Assembly (NCBI RefSeq): GCF_000208745.1
Contig: NC_030852.1
Location: 26,094,268-26,158,267 of the forward strand
Origin: Theobroma cacao
Taxonomy: Eukaryota; Streptophyta; Magnoliopsida; Malvales; Malvaceae
DNA length: 64,000 bases
Reading direction: 5' to 3'
Part shown: one piece after another, positions 1 through 12,574 of the stretch
How the letters are laid out: each line of letters starts with the position of its first letter
Numbering within the stretch: the stretch's first letter is position 1
Notes under the pieces: model-generated
Database searches by the model: none
What the model saw: the letters and a program-made list of their open reading frames with translations, nothing else
What the model was told of the DNA's origin: nothing
Made by a program: the position numbers and the translations under genes

Positions 1-523
1 TTGCGAGCCATTTTCTCTTCTTTTAAAGAATATCCAAACATGCCTCTTTCTTTTATTGTGCCCCATTGCCCCACCTCCCATGTACTACACTAGCTCCCCT
101 TTACATGAGTTCTAGTGGAGAACGTGCCTTCTACTAATAAAATTATGAAAGGAAAAAGCTAAAGATCTTCTTTGCTAAAACCCCACTTCCGTTCTATTGA
201 GCCTGCCAGAATGAAAAAGAAAGCATGAATGCTTTTTCAGTGGACTTGTTCTTTAATGTGCTACTGTTTAAATGGAATAAGAAACCATTGCACGGAGACT
301 GATGCATGGTAGAATCCATCAAGCGAATGGCAGATTGCCTTCTAATCTAAGAATTTGTTAGTGTGGAAGATTCAAAACCACAAACTGATAGGGGAAAAGT
401 AGAGCTACCCTAGCAAATAAAGTAGCCAAATAATAAAACACTAATTAATTAATCTCCCGTAGCTTTTCAAAAAGTCATCTTCCCATTTAAAAAAAAGAAG
501 AAAGCAACATGTGGAAATCTTAC

Positions 524-653
524 CGACATTTACCTCCTTTTCCCCAACTATATAATCCACAGGTTGTAATGCTTTAGGGTCAGTCAGATGGGAATCCACC
601 TCATTTTCTTTTAAATTTTCCTCTGGACTCATCCCCAAATTGTCTCTGGTTCT
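524..653 (-). other. Possible internal exon of a gene running off the left edge
   Basis: On the minus strand an open segment of about 43 codons is bounded by a plausible acceptor (tggttag, upstream) and a good donor (gtaaga). The peptide is acidic (for example SPEENLKENEVD) and has codon use more like an exon than the AT-rich flanks. I see no clear neighbouring exon on either side and do not recognise the family. It could equally be a chance open frame, so this is a weak call. Confidence 0.22.
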
Positions 654-730
654 CTAACCAGATGATGAAGTGAGCTCTATTATTGTAATACCCCCTTAGA
701 CACCCCTTTAACCACTCTCGTAGAAATAGA

Positions 731-1348
731 ATGGACCCTATCTTGATGCAAAAGTTTCAAGCCATCAAGAAATCCAAGAAGTGTAAGAAGCAGCAGCTTC
801 TTGACAAATTTTTTCTCTACACTGTCATAGCATTTACTAGCAGTGTATTCTGTTCCAGCCCTTTTTGGTTCCCCTACTTGTGTTCCTCAATGAAGGGCTT
901 TCTCTTCATCTCTCTACCAAAGATGAGTTCAATCTTATACAGCCCCAAGCTTTTGTTCCTCGTAGGCAACCTTATTGTTGTTCTCCTCATTGGAGAATCC
1001 AGGTTTTTTGCTGCGGGGCCTTCTCTTCCAGGGGATGCGTACTATGATGAGTACGTTGATCGAAGTCGAAGCCTTCGAAATTCTTCCACCCTGGAACTCA
1101 AGAAAGAGCAGAAAATGGAACCGTCTGATCAAGAGAATTTGAAGAGGACTTGCCAAGTTGGAGGCAAAGTGGTGTCAGTAACAGGAAGACTGGTTGAGGA
1201 AATTAAAGAAGTAAAGAGGGAAAAAGAAGCTTCAGGAGGAGAACATGAGCTTATTTTGCCTACTGAAGAATTGAAGAAAAGGGCTGATGATTTCATTGCA
1301 AGGGTCAACAGGCAAAGAAGGCTTGAAGCTAGATTACTACTTAATTAG
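731..1348 (+). CDS. DUF4408 / DUF761-type small membrane protein
   Basis: This single-exon gene encodes 205 residues. The N-terminus is basic (residues 12-22 are Lys-rich). Two hydrophobic segments follow, near residues 27-48 and 73-92, the arrangement of the plant DUF4408 domain. The middle is charged and acidic/basic. The C-terminal block around residues 175-204 (LPTEELKKRADDFIARVN) is the DUF761 motif found at the C-terminus of many such plant proteins. The first ATG is used, and no upstream in-frame ATG is available. Family members are plant-specific, stress- or development-associated proteins without an assigned biochemical role, so none is given here. The next gene downstream is the first member of the HSD array, more than 2 kb away. 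Confidence 0.85.
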   Translation: MDPILMQKFQAIKKSKKCKKQQLLDKFFLYTVIAFTSSVFCSSPFWFPYLCSSMKGFLFISLPKMSSILYSPKLLFLVGNLIVVLLIGESRFFAAGPSLPGDAYYDEYVDRSRSLRNSSTLELKKEQKMEPSDQENLKRTCQVGGKVVSVTGRLVEEIKEVKREKEASGGEHELILPTEELKKRADDFIARVNRQRRLEARLLLN

Positions 1349-3660
1349 TAGCAGTGAATAAAGGGAAAGGGAATTATGCAAATATATAATATGGGGCACA
1401 GAAGAAAATTAAACCACTTTTATACCTGGAACCATGACAAGCTATATTAGCTTCTTAGTATTTAATTTTCTTAAATGAACCTCCAAGATGTACTTTCTTT
1501 TCTGTCACTTACTGGAGCTGATGCTGGTTTTTATCTCTTGTACAGAGGAGAGTATAGTTACCAGTATATATAGTCTCTTACTCACATGAACTTGATCCAA
1601 ATTCTGGCTTTGAAAAGAGATTGGTCTCTGATCACGTACGTGTTTATAATAAACTATAAAAATGCTCAACTTCAAGCATCTAACTCAGAACATAATTTTG
1701 AAGAAATGGAACCCAATCTAATTAATCCCAGGTTCCATAACATCCAGTAATTTCAGCTTGGGAGGGCAACTAGCACTGGCACCCCACTCCTTTTTCCATG
1801 TGGAATGCCATAAAATCGAAGCGTGGGATGATCAACGGAAGAATTTGAGCTGCCATGTCTGCAATGAATTTTCAGATTCCGTAGGATATTACTATGTATT
1901 TCCAGAGAGCAGAAGGAAGAAGCCACGAAATTTCTATGGGACTAAAAAGGTATGGTCACCAAATTAAATTGGACAAATAAAAAAGTTGCACCGTCCATAT
2001 ACTTTATTTGAATGGAAATGTGATTTATCTTTTTGCCCAAAAGAAAAAGTTACACGACAGAAAAATTACTGAAGTAATGACATGTTTCAATGCAGCTCCA
2101 AAGTAATTACATTATTAATTAGATTAGCTAGTTTCTTAGTTCAATTGATTTATAGTGTTATTTTTAAAAAGCATAATACTTAAAATTTTTTATAAAATAT
2201 TTTTTTAAAAAAATTATTTTTATTTTTTTGTGATTTCGACGATGATATGGTAGCTACCATGGACTAATAGGACGAGAACAAGACAGCGATGCATGGGGGC
2301 AAGTGAAAACAAGGAAATCGGTCTCTTGGCCAATGGGGACGCGTGGGATGGCCAACGGGAGCTCCGATGATCGAAGATCGATAGATTAGAGAAAGATGGA
2401 GAATCCGGTGGTGACGCTTCCTGATTTGGTGGCTGAAAAGTGATATGGGTCCAATACAACTTGGAACAACGTACAAGAGGTTTCCGATGGTTTTAAGCAA
2501 CGTGGTTACATGGTTACGGGTAAAGTCCGTGTAGTGAGCTTGATGGTCGTTGGTTAGTGGTGGTTTTTGCTGAAAAGAAAATAGGTGTAGTTTGGATAGT
2601 ATTGTGATAGAGGTTTAGAAAAAAAAAAAGACAGGTTGGTGATATCATGAAATGAGAAATCATATACTGAATTGTGAATTTATACAAAAAGAATGAAATA
2701 TATATATATATATATATAATTGGATCATTTAAAAGAAAATTGGACTTATAGTACCATAATCTTAATTTAATGTTATTATAATGATATTATAATCTAATCT
2801 TTAGTATGTTATTTATATAACTCTAATTATTATGTTAAGAGTTTCTTATCTATATATGATTCTCATTCTTAATCTTTTTCTAATCATTAGGTAACCGACA
2901 CTAATGTTTCAGAAAGTCATAATACTCTTTAAATATTTTTTTAATTGAGAAAAAGGGGATTCAAATTTTATTTTTTAAACAGAAATCATGCACCAATTAA
3001 TCAATTAACCAACAAATCAGATGTTTAAGTGCGTGGTCTAAAAAAAATTGTTTGACAAAGTAAATTTTTCTAATATTGAGAATAAACTTTGTTTTAAGAT
3101 CATGTTAATATGCATGGAACTTGAAAATATTTTTCAAACATAGTCTCTTAACTCTTAACTAATAATGTTCTTGGACTCTAAATTTTTTTTATTCTCTTGG
3201 TCTTATATACAATGTCTGATTTAATTTTATTCAAAATTTAGAAATTTTGAGTTGAATTTTAATTTTTATTGATTATAAATTTACTTTTTGAAACTATATT
3301 TTTTTTTTAAAAAAAAAGGAAAAAGTAAATTGTTATAGTTGGGGGTAATAATGAAAAGGAAGAGTGATTTTTCTTTATTGCTCTTCATATCGGAAATTAA
3401 TATGGGACAAATAAAAACGATATTCATGGGATAGAACGATCGAGTATATTCTATTATCGAAATTGCAAACGGTGAAGATGGCATATAGCAGATTATCTTT
3501 GCTTTCAAGCCGCCAAGTCATAAAGGAAAGAGTGCCTTGGCAGTGAGCCAGCATGCAAGGAGAGGGGAATCAGAGGACAAATGTGAATGCCATATTGGGT
3601 TTGCCTCAGCCCTCAATGAACGTGTCAAGTCCTTGCCATACAACCTTGCATGGCAATTTG
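1349..3660. other. Intergenic: AT-rich, with a GC-richer island at about 2230-2540
   Basis: No gene is supported here. Most of the stretch is AT-rich with a short (TA)n tract near 2699-2719. The block at roughly 2230-2540 is visibly GC-richer and less repetitive than its surroundings, but every frame is broken by stops and no protein family is recognisable. It may be a captured or decayed gene fragment. Confidence 0.5.
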
Positions 3661-3662
3661 GC

Positions 3663-3668
3663 TATAAA
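3663..3668 (+). promoter_or_regulatory. TATA box of HSD gene A
   Basis: A TATAAA hexamer lies 89 bp before the ATG of HSD gene A, the right distance for a TATA box followed by a short 5'UTR. Confidence 0.6.
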
Positions 3669-3751
3669 CACTCTGCATACTCAATTGGTTTTATAATTTC
3701 ATGTCATACATTAATTCTCCTATTCTCTCTTCTCTGTACGTGTAACAGACC

Positions 3752-5381
3752 ATGGATCTTATTCACAAGTTTCTGAACCTCGTAGCTCCTTGGTTCACCT
3801 TCTTCTCTTTATGCTTATTCTTACCACCATTTTATCTCTTTAAATTCTTCCTCGCCACCTTAGGCTCCTTTTTTAGCGAAAACGTGTCCGGAAAAGTTGT
3901 CATCATAACAGGTGCTTCTTCAGGCATAGGAGAGGTAATTTACATGTTTCATGAGAGAGAAAACTCAACTTAAATTGCTGGAGGCAAAAGTTAATTGTCA
4001 TGATGAGAAAAGTTGTATTTCTTTGTGATTTTTGCAGCATTTGGCTTATGAGTACGGTAGAAGAGGAGCCCGCTTAGCTCTCACAGCACGAAGAGAGAAA
4101 TCGCTGCAAGAAGTTGCTGATAGAGCGCATGATTTGGGATCTCCTGATGTTATAACAATTCGTGCAGATGTTTCAAACGTTGATGACTGTCAGCGACTTG
4201 TTGAGGAAACTGTCAATCATTTTGGGAGATGTAAGTGCAAACTTTTATTTACATAGCGTGTTCTTAGTAATTGTTACTATTAATTATCGTATGAAAATTG
4301 TCAACACTGTGTAAGTCATGGCCTCTTGGATACAGTGGACCATCTGGTGAATAATGCTGGTATAACTTCAGTCTGCATGTTTGAAGGTGCACCTCCAGAT
4401 ATGACTAATTTCAGAGCTGTAATGGTAAAAGATTTTCTGGCTTTAAGTCAATTACCACATCTCAAGTACTGTTTATAGCAAATTGAGGGATATGAATCTC
4501 AATTCTCATTTGTCTAAACTTGCTCACTTTTCTGGGGTTTCGATGCCCCTTTTCCTCTCACCAGGACACAAATTTCTGGGGTTCAGTTTACACCACCCGC
4601 TTCGCAGTGCCACACCTCAGAAATAGCAAAGGCAAGATCGTTGTCTTGTCCTCCGCTAATTCATGGTTGCCTGAACCGAGAACAAGCGTCTACAATGTAA
4701 TTATCACCACCTTTGTTCTGACTCTTATGTTTAGACAAGAACATATCTTAAAATATTTCCCTTCCCCTTTATCTTAATTTGTGTTTTGTGATGAGTACTT
4801 CTAACGCTTCAATGGCTATCTCAGGCAAGCAAAGCAGCATTGGCTGCCTTTTTCGATACATTAAGGATTGAACTCGGACAAGATGTTACGATAACGATTG
4901 TGACACCCGGGCACATAGAGTCTGAAATTACCCGAGACAAACACCTTTCGAAGGAAGGCAAAATGGAAGTAGAGCAAGACATGAGAGATGTAAGGCGCCC
5001 TTAGTTCGTCTTATGTATGCTATAGTTTTGCTATATGTGGACGTTCATACATGTCAAATCTGACAGTTTCCCTTGTGGAATCAATAGGTTCAAGTGAGCG
5101 CAATTCCTGTTGCATCAGTTAGCGAATGCGCCCAGGCAATTGTGAACAGCGCGTGCAGGGGAGACAGGTCCTTGACACAGCCATCATGGTACAGCGCCAC
5201 CTGCCTGTGGAAATTATTTTTCCCTGAGGTGATCGAATGGGGTTGCAGATTATTCTATCTCACAAGTCCAGGGGTTCCACACCAGGAAGCCCCTAGCAAG
5301 AAGATTTTGGACCTCACCGCTGGAGAAAAGAAAGTTCTTTACCCGTCTACCATCCAGTCCCCGGAGATCAAGACAGATTGA
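3752..5381 (+). CDS. HSD1: HSD gene A: 11-beta-hydroxysteroid dehydrogenase-like (steroleosin-type) SDR, intact
   Basis: Six coding exons (3752-3934, 4038-4230, 4336-4424, 4565-4696, 4825-4989, 5088-5381) join in frame to 351 codons, close to the ~349 aa of Arabidopsis HSD1. All junctions are GT-AG. A hydrophobic N-terminal anchor (about residues 8-41) carries the Pro-Pro knob at 25-26 typical of lipid-droplet steroleosins. Next come the cofactor motif TGASSGIG (53-60), ARRE after beta-2 (suggests NADP(H)), NNAG (131-134), catalytic Ser185, and YNASK with Tyr198 and Lys202. The Ser-Tyr spacing of 13 matches human HSD11B1. The C-terminus ends in SPEIKTD, close to Arabidopsis HSD1. Known family role: NADP(H)-dependent sterol oxidoreductase on oil bodies or ER; substrate here is inferred only. 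First gene of a five-member tandem array. Confidence 0.93.
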
Positions 5382-7059
5382 TTAGCATCCACATGCTCCC
5401 TGTAGTTGAAAGTTTGAAAGCTTTATCCCTGTATGTCCACCTTTTTAAATACTAGAATAGCTCGTACAATGAATAAACTAATCCAGGCTGGATAAATCGT
5501 TTTCGATGGTTGGGTTTATCAATTTCAAATCTCTTCCTTGCATTATGGCAAAATTTTCAGTTTTTGAAATCTAAATGAATCTGAAAATTTGGATGAATTT
5601 TCTTTTAATCATCCAACCAGGAGCTGAAAGAAATCAAAAAACAACAGTATACTAGACACTGCTTAGAGTATATCTGTAGAAGCCCCAATACCATTTGATT
5701 GAAGTACTTATTCTAGGAATAGAATGATTACTAGAATTAATTATTATTATTTTTATGATTTTAATTGGTAATTGGGAAATTATTTTTTTAATAGATTATT
5801 ATTATCATTATTATTATTATTATTATTATTCATTTTCAACATATCTACTTATAATCAATATAATAAAAAGTCATTTTTAGGGGCAGGGAATTTCTAATCA
5901 TCATGAATATGATAAAAGAATTATATAATTTACCATAAAATAAAAATTCAATTATTAATTCTTTTTATAAAAAATTAAAGTGATTGTATCCCTAAAATTA
6001 GTTATCAAGATTTTTTACACAAAAATTATAATTTCACGTGATTAAATAAAAATGTAATATTACACTTCTTAAATTTTAACTCAAACAATTTATTATTACT
6101 TTTTTTTTATGAAAAATGGAAGTGATTTGTATCCCTGAAATTAACTATTAAAAATTTTTACAAAAAAACTATAGTTATACGTAATTAAATAAAAATATGA
6201 TGTTAAAAAATAATATTTTTTTAATTTTAACTTAAACTATGAGAATAAAGATAAAAATAATAACATATAAAGTAAAATGAGTAAAAAGATATCATATATC
6301 AACTTAAAATAAATTATAATAATTATCAATGTAATTAAATGTAAGAATAACTATAACTTTTTTATAATTAACATAAATAAGTAAAATACATTACAGAATA
6401 AAAATTAATGTATTAAAAACTTAAAGTAAATGTTTCAAAATAAAGATAAATTTTATCTCATTTATCATAAAATAAAAAATTCAATTTTTTCTTTACAAAC
6501 AATTTTAAAAATTGTTGAAAAAGTAGTGAAAATATTTATAATTGACCGAACCAATCAATATAATTCACTTTTAATTATTTTGATGTTAAGATATATTTTG
6601 ATCAATTCGATTATATTTTTATAAAAATTTAATTAATTCCATCTAAAAATTTTCAAATGGAATCCAATTAAACCGATTGCAATTCTTACGCTTTAAATGA
6701 GTGGGACTTTACAAGAAGGACGGGACAAGAACAATCAAACAAGGCCGTATGGTAGTTGTCATCTACACCTTCCAAATTAAGGCAGGCATTATTTGAAGTC
6801 ATCTCGAAACACTACTGATAATATACATTTTATTCAATAAAAAGTATAATATATATATGTATATATATATATATATATATTATATACCAAATCAAAGTAT
6901 TTTTGTTTTAAATATACTTAGAATGAATATTTTTTTGTCTGTAACTTATAATTATTTTTTACTTATTTCGTATATTTAAAATTTTAAATTAATTAATTAT
7001 TAAAGAAGTAATGAGCCTTGAAAATGAAGTGAAAATTGTGAACTAATTTGACATTTTCN

Positions 7060-7099
<40 letters not shown>

Positions 7100-7200
7100 G
7101 TTATATGTTTAGCTTTGGTTTGATTGATATTTTATTTTATTTTTTTGAAAAAGCAACTAAACCAAATAGTCGAGAGTTTATTGCATTTACTTTTGAGATA
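5382..7200. other. Intergenic AT-rich repeat tract between HSD A and the triplicated block
   Basis: No gene is supported. The stretch is extremely AT-rich, with a (TTA)n microsatellite near 5800-5831, TA tracts at about 6848-6882 and 7061-7096, and an ambiguous base N at 7059. A segment near 5690-5760 resembles an end of a MITE-like element also seen around 51.1 kb and 57.1 kb. Confidence 0.6.
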
Positions 7201-7206
7201 ACCTAG

Positions 7207-7447
7207 CGTTATTTTTGAGGTCTCTACAATTGAATCTTCAAAGAAAAGAGTCTTGAAAAAGCTCGAGAGCTTGAGGAAGTCAGTGACTGCTGCTTATTCC
7301 GTGGAGAGGAACAGGACTCAGACTCCTAGGTACCTACTTAGAAGTATGAGCAAAGAGAATAAGAAACCTCCTGTTGCTGTCAACAAACAGTCATATGTGA
7401 TTAGCACTGGAAGGAAACCTTGGGCTAAAAGAGTTAAGAGGGTTTGA
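7207..7447 (+). pseudogene. Orphan terminal-exon fragment of an unidentified gene
   Basis: An open frame preceded by a possible acceptor (cctag) runs about 79 codons to a TGA. It is basic and Ser/Arg/Lys-rich (segments such as TPRYLLRSMSKENKK and STGRKPWAKRVKRV) with normal coding composition, so it looks like a genuine last exon. I find no upstream exons: the preceding 1.8 kb is AT repeat. I do not recognise the family. The last ~15 codons and the following 3'UTR-like sequence recur twice more downstream (8142 and 8786), in those copies without the rest of the exon. Most likely it is a transposed or truncated gene end later amplified in tandem. Confidence 0.4.
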
Positions 7448-9345
7448 AAATTAGAAATTAGATTTTCCATGAAGATTTTATTTTTTGGCTTTTTTTTTAA
7501 TTCAGAAAATTTAAAACTCTATTTTATTTTTAAAAAAATATACAAAGAAAAGTTGAGTACTTTGTCGAGTTTATGTTATTTTGTAAATTTTGATTTTTTG
7601 AATTACTAGATTATATTTTAAGTTTTTTTGCTATTTTATAAATTTTAGTTTTTTTGAGCTTACAGCATGCTAACTCTACAATTATTTGATTTGCAATTTT
7701 GTTTCTTTCTCTCTCTCTCCAACTGAATCTAACACAAATTATACAACTTTTACAACCTACAAATTATTCTATAACAATCGAATTTATAAACTCTAAAAAA
7801 TCAACAAAAAATGAAGCTGCCGTTAACTAACGTTTTTTATATGATTAAACAAAGTTAAAAAAAAACCCTAATCTATGAGACATGGGGCAAACTCATTTGA
7901 ACGGGGTAGGGAAAGGGGCACAGTACAAGGGCAAAGGATTTCCATCCAAACTTTCAAAATACAAATAAATTTAATAGTAATTATAGTCTCATAAGAAAAC
8001 TTAATTATTATCGATAAAAATAAATACTAATAATTAAGGGAGCTAATGATTACGAGTACTAACCACTCCCAAGTCTTACTAGCCCAAACCGATAAAAGCC
8101 ACTACTAAATTTGAGAACATTTTTTTTTTATTAAAAGGGAATTAGCACTGGAAGGAAACTTGGAGCTAGAAGAGTTAAGAGGGTTTGAAATTGAAAATTA
8201 AATTTTCTATGAAGGTTTTATTTCTTGGCTTTTTCTTTTTTATTCAGAAAATTTAGAGCTCTATTTTATTTTTAAAAAAATATATAAAAAAAAGTCGAGT
8301 ACTTTATCGAATTTTATGTTATTTTGTAGATTTTGGTTTTTTGAATTGCTAAATTGTATTCTAAGTTTTTTTGTTATTTTATAAATTTTAGTTTTTTTGA
8401 GTTTGCAGCATGTAAACTCTACAATTATTTGATTTGCAATTTTGTTTCTTTCTCTCTCTCCCAAACTGAATCTAACAAAAGTTATACAACTTTTACAACC
8501 TACAAATTATTCTATAACAACCGAATTTATAAACTCTAAAAAACCAACCAAAATAGGGAAAGGGGCACAATACAAGGGTAGAGGATTTCCATCCAAACTT
8601 TCAAAATACAAATAAATTTAATAGTAATTATAGTCTCATAAGAGAGCTTAATAATTATCGATAAAAATAAATACTAATAATTAAGGGAGCTAATAATTAC
8701 GAGTACCAACCACTCCCAAGTCTTACTAGCCCAAACCAATAAAGCTACTGCTAAATTTGAGAACATTTTTTTTATTAAAAGGGAATTAGCACTGGAAGGA
8801 AACTTGGAGCTAGAAGAGTCAAGAGGGTTTGAAATTGGAAATTAGATTTTCTATGAAGGTTTTATTTTTTGGCTTTTTCTTTTTAATTCAGAAAATTTAG
8901 AACTCTATCTTATTTTTAAAAATATATATATAAAAAAAAAGTCAAGTACTTTGTCGAATTTTATGTTATTTTGTAGATTTTGATTTTTTGAATTGCTAAA
9001 TTGTATTTTAAGTTTTTTTGCTATTTTATAAATTTTAGTTTTTTTTGAGTTTACAGCATGTAAACTCTACAATTATTTGATTTGCAATTTTGTTTCTTTC
9101 TCTCTCTCCCCAACTGAATCTAACACAAATTATACAACTTTTACAACCTACAAATTATTCTATAACAACCGAATTTATAAACTCCAAAAAATCAATCAAA
9201 AATGAAACTGCCAATAACTAACATTTCTTATATGGTTAAACAAAGTTAAAAAAAGACTTAATCTAAGAGACACGTGGCAAACAAATATGCACGAGGTAGA
9301 GAAAGGGGCACAATATAGGGGCAGAGGATTTTCATCCCCTTTTGT
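7401..9345 (+). repeat. Three direct tandem copies of a 0.65-0.74 kb block
   Basis: The block starting ttagcactggaaggaaac recurs at 7401, 8142 and 8786, giving periods of 741 and 644 bp. Each unit runs from the end of a coding fragment, through a T-rich tract, a tctctctctc tract and a segment containing aataattaagggagctaat, to an oligo-T/attaaaagg junction. Unit 2 lacks about 100 bp (a segment including cctaatctatgagacatgg) that is present in units 1 and 3. Unit 3 is cut short at about 9345, just before the promoter of HSD gene B. Sequence identity is high by eye, so the amplification looks fairly recent. Confidence 0.85.
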
Positions 9346-9528
9346 CTTAGAGTTAGGGTTGCCATTTTTATTTTAAGCAATCCCCTCCCCACGCTCCTGA
9401 CTCCACTGCCGGCTCACAAAAAATCCTGTCTCTTTCACGTTTCTCCACTCATTGATTATTCTGCTAGTGTTATTATATTGGTCCTCCAAGGAGCATCTTT
9501 CTCCATTCAACTGCAAACTGCAAAAGCC

Positions 9529-12500
9529 ATGGACTTCATTCACAAGCTCATCAACATTTTATTTCCTCCTATAGCCATCCTTTTGCTCCTCTTTTTCTTG
9601 CCGCCATATCTCATTTTCAAGTATTTTAGCTATATTATAAGATCTTTCTGCAGCGAAAATGTAGCAGGAAAAGTTGTGCTCATCACTGGCGCATCTTCAG
9701 GCATTGGTGAGGTTTGTGGAAGGAAAACATCACGCACTATATATATCCCTTGTCAATAAGATTATTGATTACAGAGCTTAAATTAATGATGAACCTTGCT
9801 CTTGCATGCATGTTGTTTATCGTTTGTGTTAGCATCTTGCTTACGAGTATGCCAGGAAAGGAGCTCGTTTAGCCCTTATTGCCAGGAGAGAAGATCGTCT
9901 TTGCGTAGTTGCTGATGAATCCCGTCGGCTAGGGTCACCAGATGTTGTAGTTATCCCTGCAGATGTTTCAAAGCTGGAAGACTGTAAACGCTTTATTGAC
10001 AAAGCTGTAAACTACTTTGGACGATGTAAGTGTATATATATATCTGCGCATTTTTATGCATGGGTCTATGGTTGGTATTTAAACTGTAATCTAAGATGGC
10101 GGTTTCATGGTTTAATTTATGCAACAGTGGATCACTTGGCGAGCAATGCTGCTATTGTTAAACTTGGATTGTTTGAAGATGTAACACAAATTTCTGAATT
10201 CGCTCCTACTATGGTACGTTTTTCCTTCCAGCACTTGAGCTTTTTTTAGAAAAAAGATTGGGCGTGGTGTACATAGAGATGAGAGAGGTATTGATTAATT
10301 TAATTAGAAAAAAGACCTCAATTAGTTTACTGGCTGCTCTTCCTTGGGAATTTGTGGGGCGTATATTTCCACGTCCACCCACCTACTTGGTTTAGCCGAA
10401 TAGCGATTTGTCTGTTTCAATGTTACTATAATTACGAACGGTCATGAACAATGACGGAATTAAAATTTTGAATTTAAAAAAATGAAAATGAAAATTTTAA
10501 TATTTTAAAAAATAAAATTAAAATATTTTAAAAAATAAAAGTAAAATTAAAATTTTTAAAATACAATAAAACAATATATATAAATTTTAAATTTTTAGGG
10601 AGGGTGGGGACCCTACTAGCCCCGCTTCCTCCACCTCTGACCATGACCCATGGTTGTTCCGTAAGGGCACCTGTCTACGAGCAGGATTGCTCGCTAACAT
10701 CATGGCCTGACCTCACTCAGATCCTCCTTCTGATACATGGTTTAAGTTGTTATTATATTAATAAAAATATTTATTTTATTTTATTTTAAAATATATTAAA
10801 AAAATTCAGATAGTAATATAAATTCTTTTAATAGTTTATTATTAATTTATTTAAATGGACGAACCTTGTCTATACCTTAATCTAGGTTTTAGAGACATCA
10901 ATGCCTCGCCCGATATATGGAAAACTCTAAAATTGATTAGTCCTACATTTATTAATTTATTTCGAATAGTGGTTACTTCAAATATTTATTACCCAAGTTT
11001 TATTATAAATATTAATTTTTTATATTTATTCATTTGAATTTTTATATTATAGTTTGATTTGTAATAATTGATTACATGATGAATTTCATACGAAAATTCG
11101 TAAAGGGTCTAAATTTGAATTTTATTGTTAACCAATTGATTAGTTTAAATTCTATCAATAAAATTCTTAATGATATTTTAATTTTATTTTTAATGTTTGA
11201 TTTGGTGGTGTTCGAGTTTTAGAAGGGTCTAAATATTTTTTTTTGATAAATATTGACAATAAGATTGGCGTAAAATTCAGGCGAGTAAAATTTAGGTTTG
11301 GTTTGGTTAATGTTTTACTTTTGATTTTTTATTTTTTAAAAAAATGAATATAAATAAAAAGTAAAAAATAAAAATGAATAGAAAATTAAAAACAAATAGC
11401 AAGCAGTGAAAGATATAAACATCAACTAAAAAACTTCAAAATTATTCTTTTTGTTTTTAAATATTTGCTACTCTTTAATTTTCACAAAAACAATAAAAGT
11501 TTTAATTTTGATATAAGTTATATTTCAATTTTAAATTTTTTTATAATACGGATGTTCAATACTTTTTAATTTAAAATTTTTTAAAGAAAATCATAAAAAA
11601 TTAATATTTAATATAAAAATAAGAACATTATATTTAAAATTTATAAATTTTTTATAATATGGATGTTCAACTTTTTTTTTTTGGTTTAAAATTGTCTTTC
11701 ATAACTAAGGATAGCTTTACAAGGTAGAATGCTAATCTGAGCAAATTGTGCTTTCCCTATCGGCTACTGTCACTGAACCGATCATAATTAATTATACAGT
11801 ACAAATTTCCCAAGAAAAATAGCCCACGAGATTGATCCGTTTTACTGATTCGCATTATATCATCGTTTGAAAATAAAATATCTCTTTTTATATATATAAT
11901 GCGTTGGTAGAGCACAAATTTCTGGGGTTCAGCATACGGAACCCATTTCGCAGTTCCACACCTAAGAAAAAGCAAAGGGAAAATCATTGTGATTGCTTCA
12001 GTTGCTGGATGGGCGCCGTTGCCAAAGACAAGCTTCTACAATGTGAGATATCTCCTCCATATGGTTCACTCAGTTCCTGATGATCGATTCTCCATTTTCC
12101 TTATCACTTGTATTTCTGCAATGGCTTCAGGCAGGCAAGGCTGCACTAATTAGCTTTTATGAGACGTTGAGGGTTGAGTTTGGTTCAGACATTGGAATAA
12201 CGATTGTCACCCCGGGCTTAATCACGACAGATATGGTCCAAGGAGAGGCATTTACATCAGAGGTAAGCGAGATTTCTGTTTTCCCCATTGTTTTTTTTAT
12301 TATTATTTTTATTTTTATTTTTTATGTATATCAAAAACAAATGGAATTTTTCTTAATCGCTGGCTAGGTGCAAGTGGGATTTATTCCGGGTGAATCAGCA
12401 GAAGGGTGTGCAAAGGCAATTGTGGCAAGCGCTTGCCGTGGAGATAGGTGCTTGACAGAGCCAGCTTGGTATAGGGTGGGACCGTTGTTAAAGATGCTTT

Positions 12501-12574
12501 GCCCTGAGTTATTAGAGTGGGCCTGCCGTTTAACCTTGGTTGGCAGACCTGGGTCTTCAAAGAAAACATCTTAG
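9529..12574 (+). CDS. HSD gene B: steroleosin-type SDR, apparently intact, altered NNAG motif
   Basis: Six coding exons (9529-9711, 9833-10025, 10128-10213, 11911-12042, 12131-12262, 12368-12574) join in frame to 310 codons, with exon sizes matching paralogs. The ATG at 9529 is chosen because it starts the conserved anchor. The anchor has the Pro knob FLPP. TGASSGIG, a catalytic Ser (Ser184) and YNAGK (Tyr197, Lys201) are present. The usual NNAG is SNAA (131-134), which may weaken cofactor-fold stability. Exon 5 and the C-terminus are shorter than in gene A, as in gene C. Intron 3 is about 1.7 kb against 0.1-0.4 kb in paralogs and is filled with repeat sequence. Exon 4 begins Ser-Thr-Asn instead of Asp-Thr-Asn. 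Probably functional, but expression should be verified. Confidence 0.82.
10400..11720. repeat. Repeat-rich insertion inside intron 3 of HSD gene B
   Basis: The intron is about 1.3-1.6 kb longer than in the paralogs. It contains oligo-A/T blocks, a GC-rich patch at about 10600-10740 (gggaccctactagccccgc) that looks like a transposon fragment, and long AT stretches. I see no complete element boundaries or coding capacity. Confidence 0.5.

Noticed and set aside
1758..1967. 69-codon frame on the plus strand downstream of the DUF4408 gene
   Set aside because: It starts with a non-ATG codon, shows no family match and no exon context.
10604..10789. 61-codon frame in intron 3 of HSD B
   Set aside because: It lies in a transposon-like GC-rich patch and resembles no protein.
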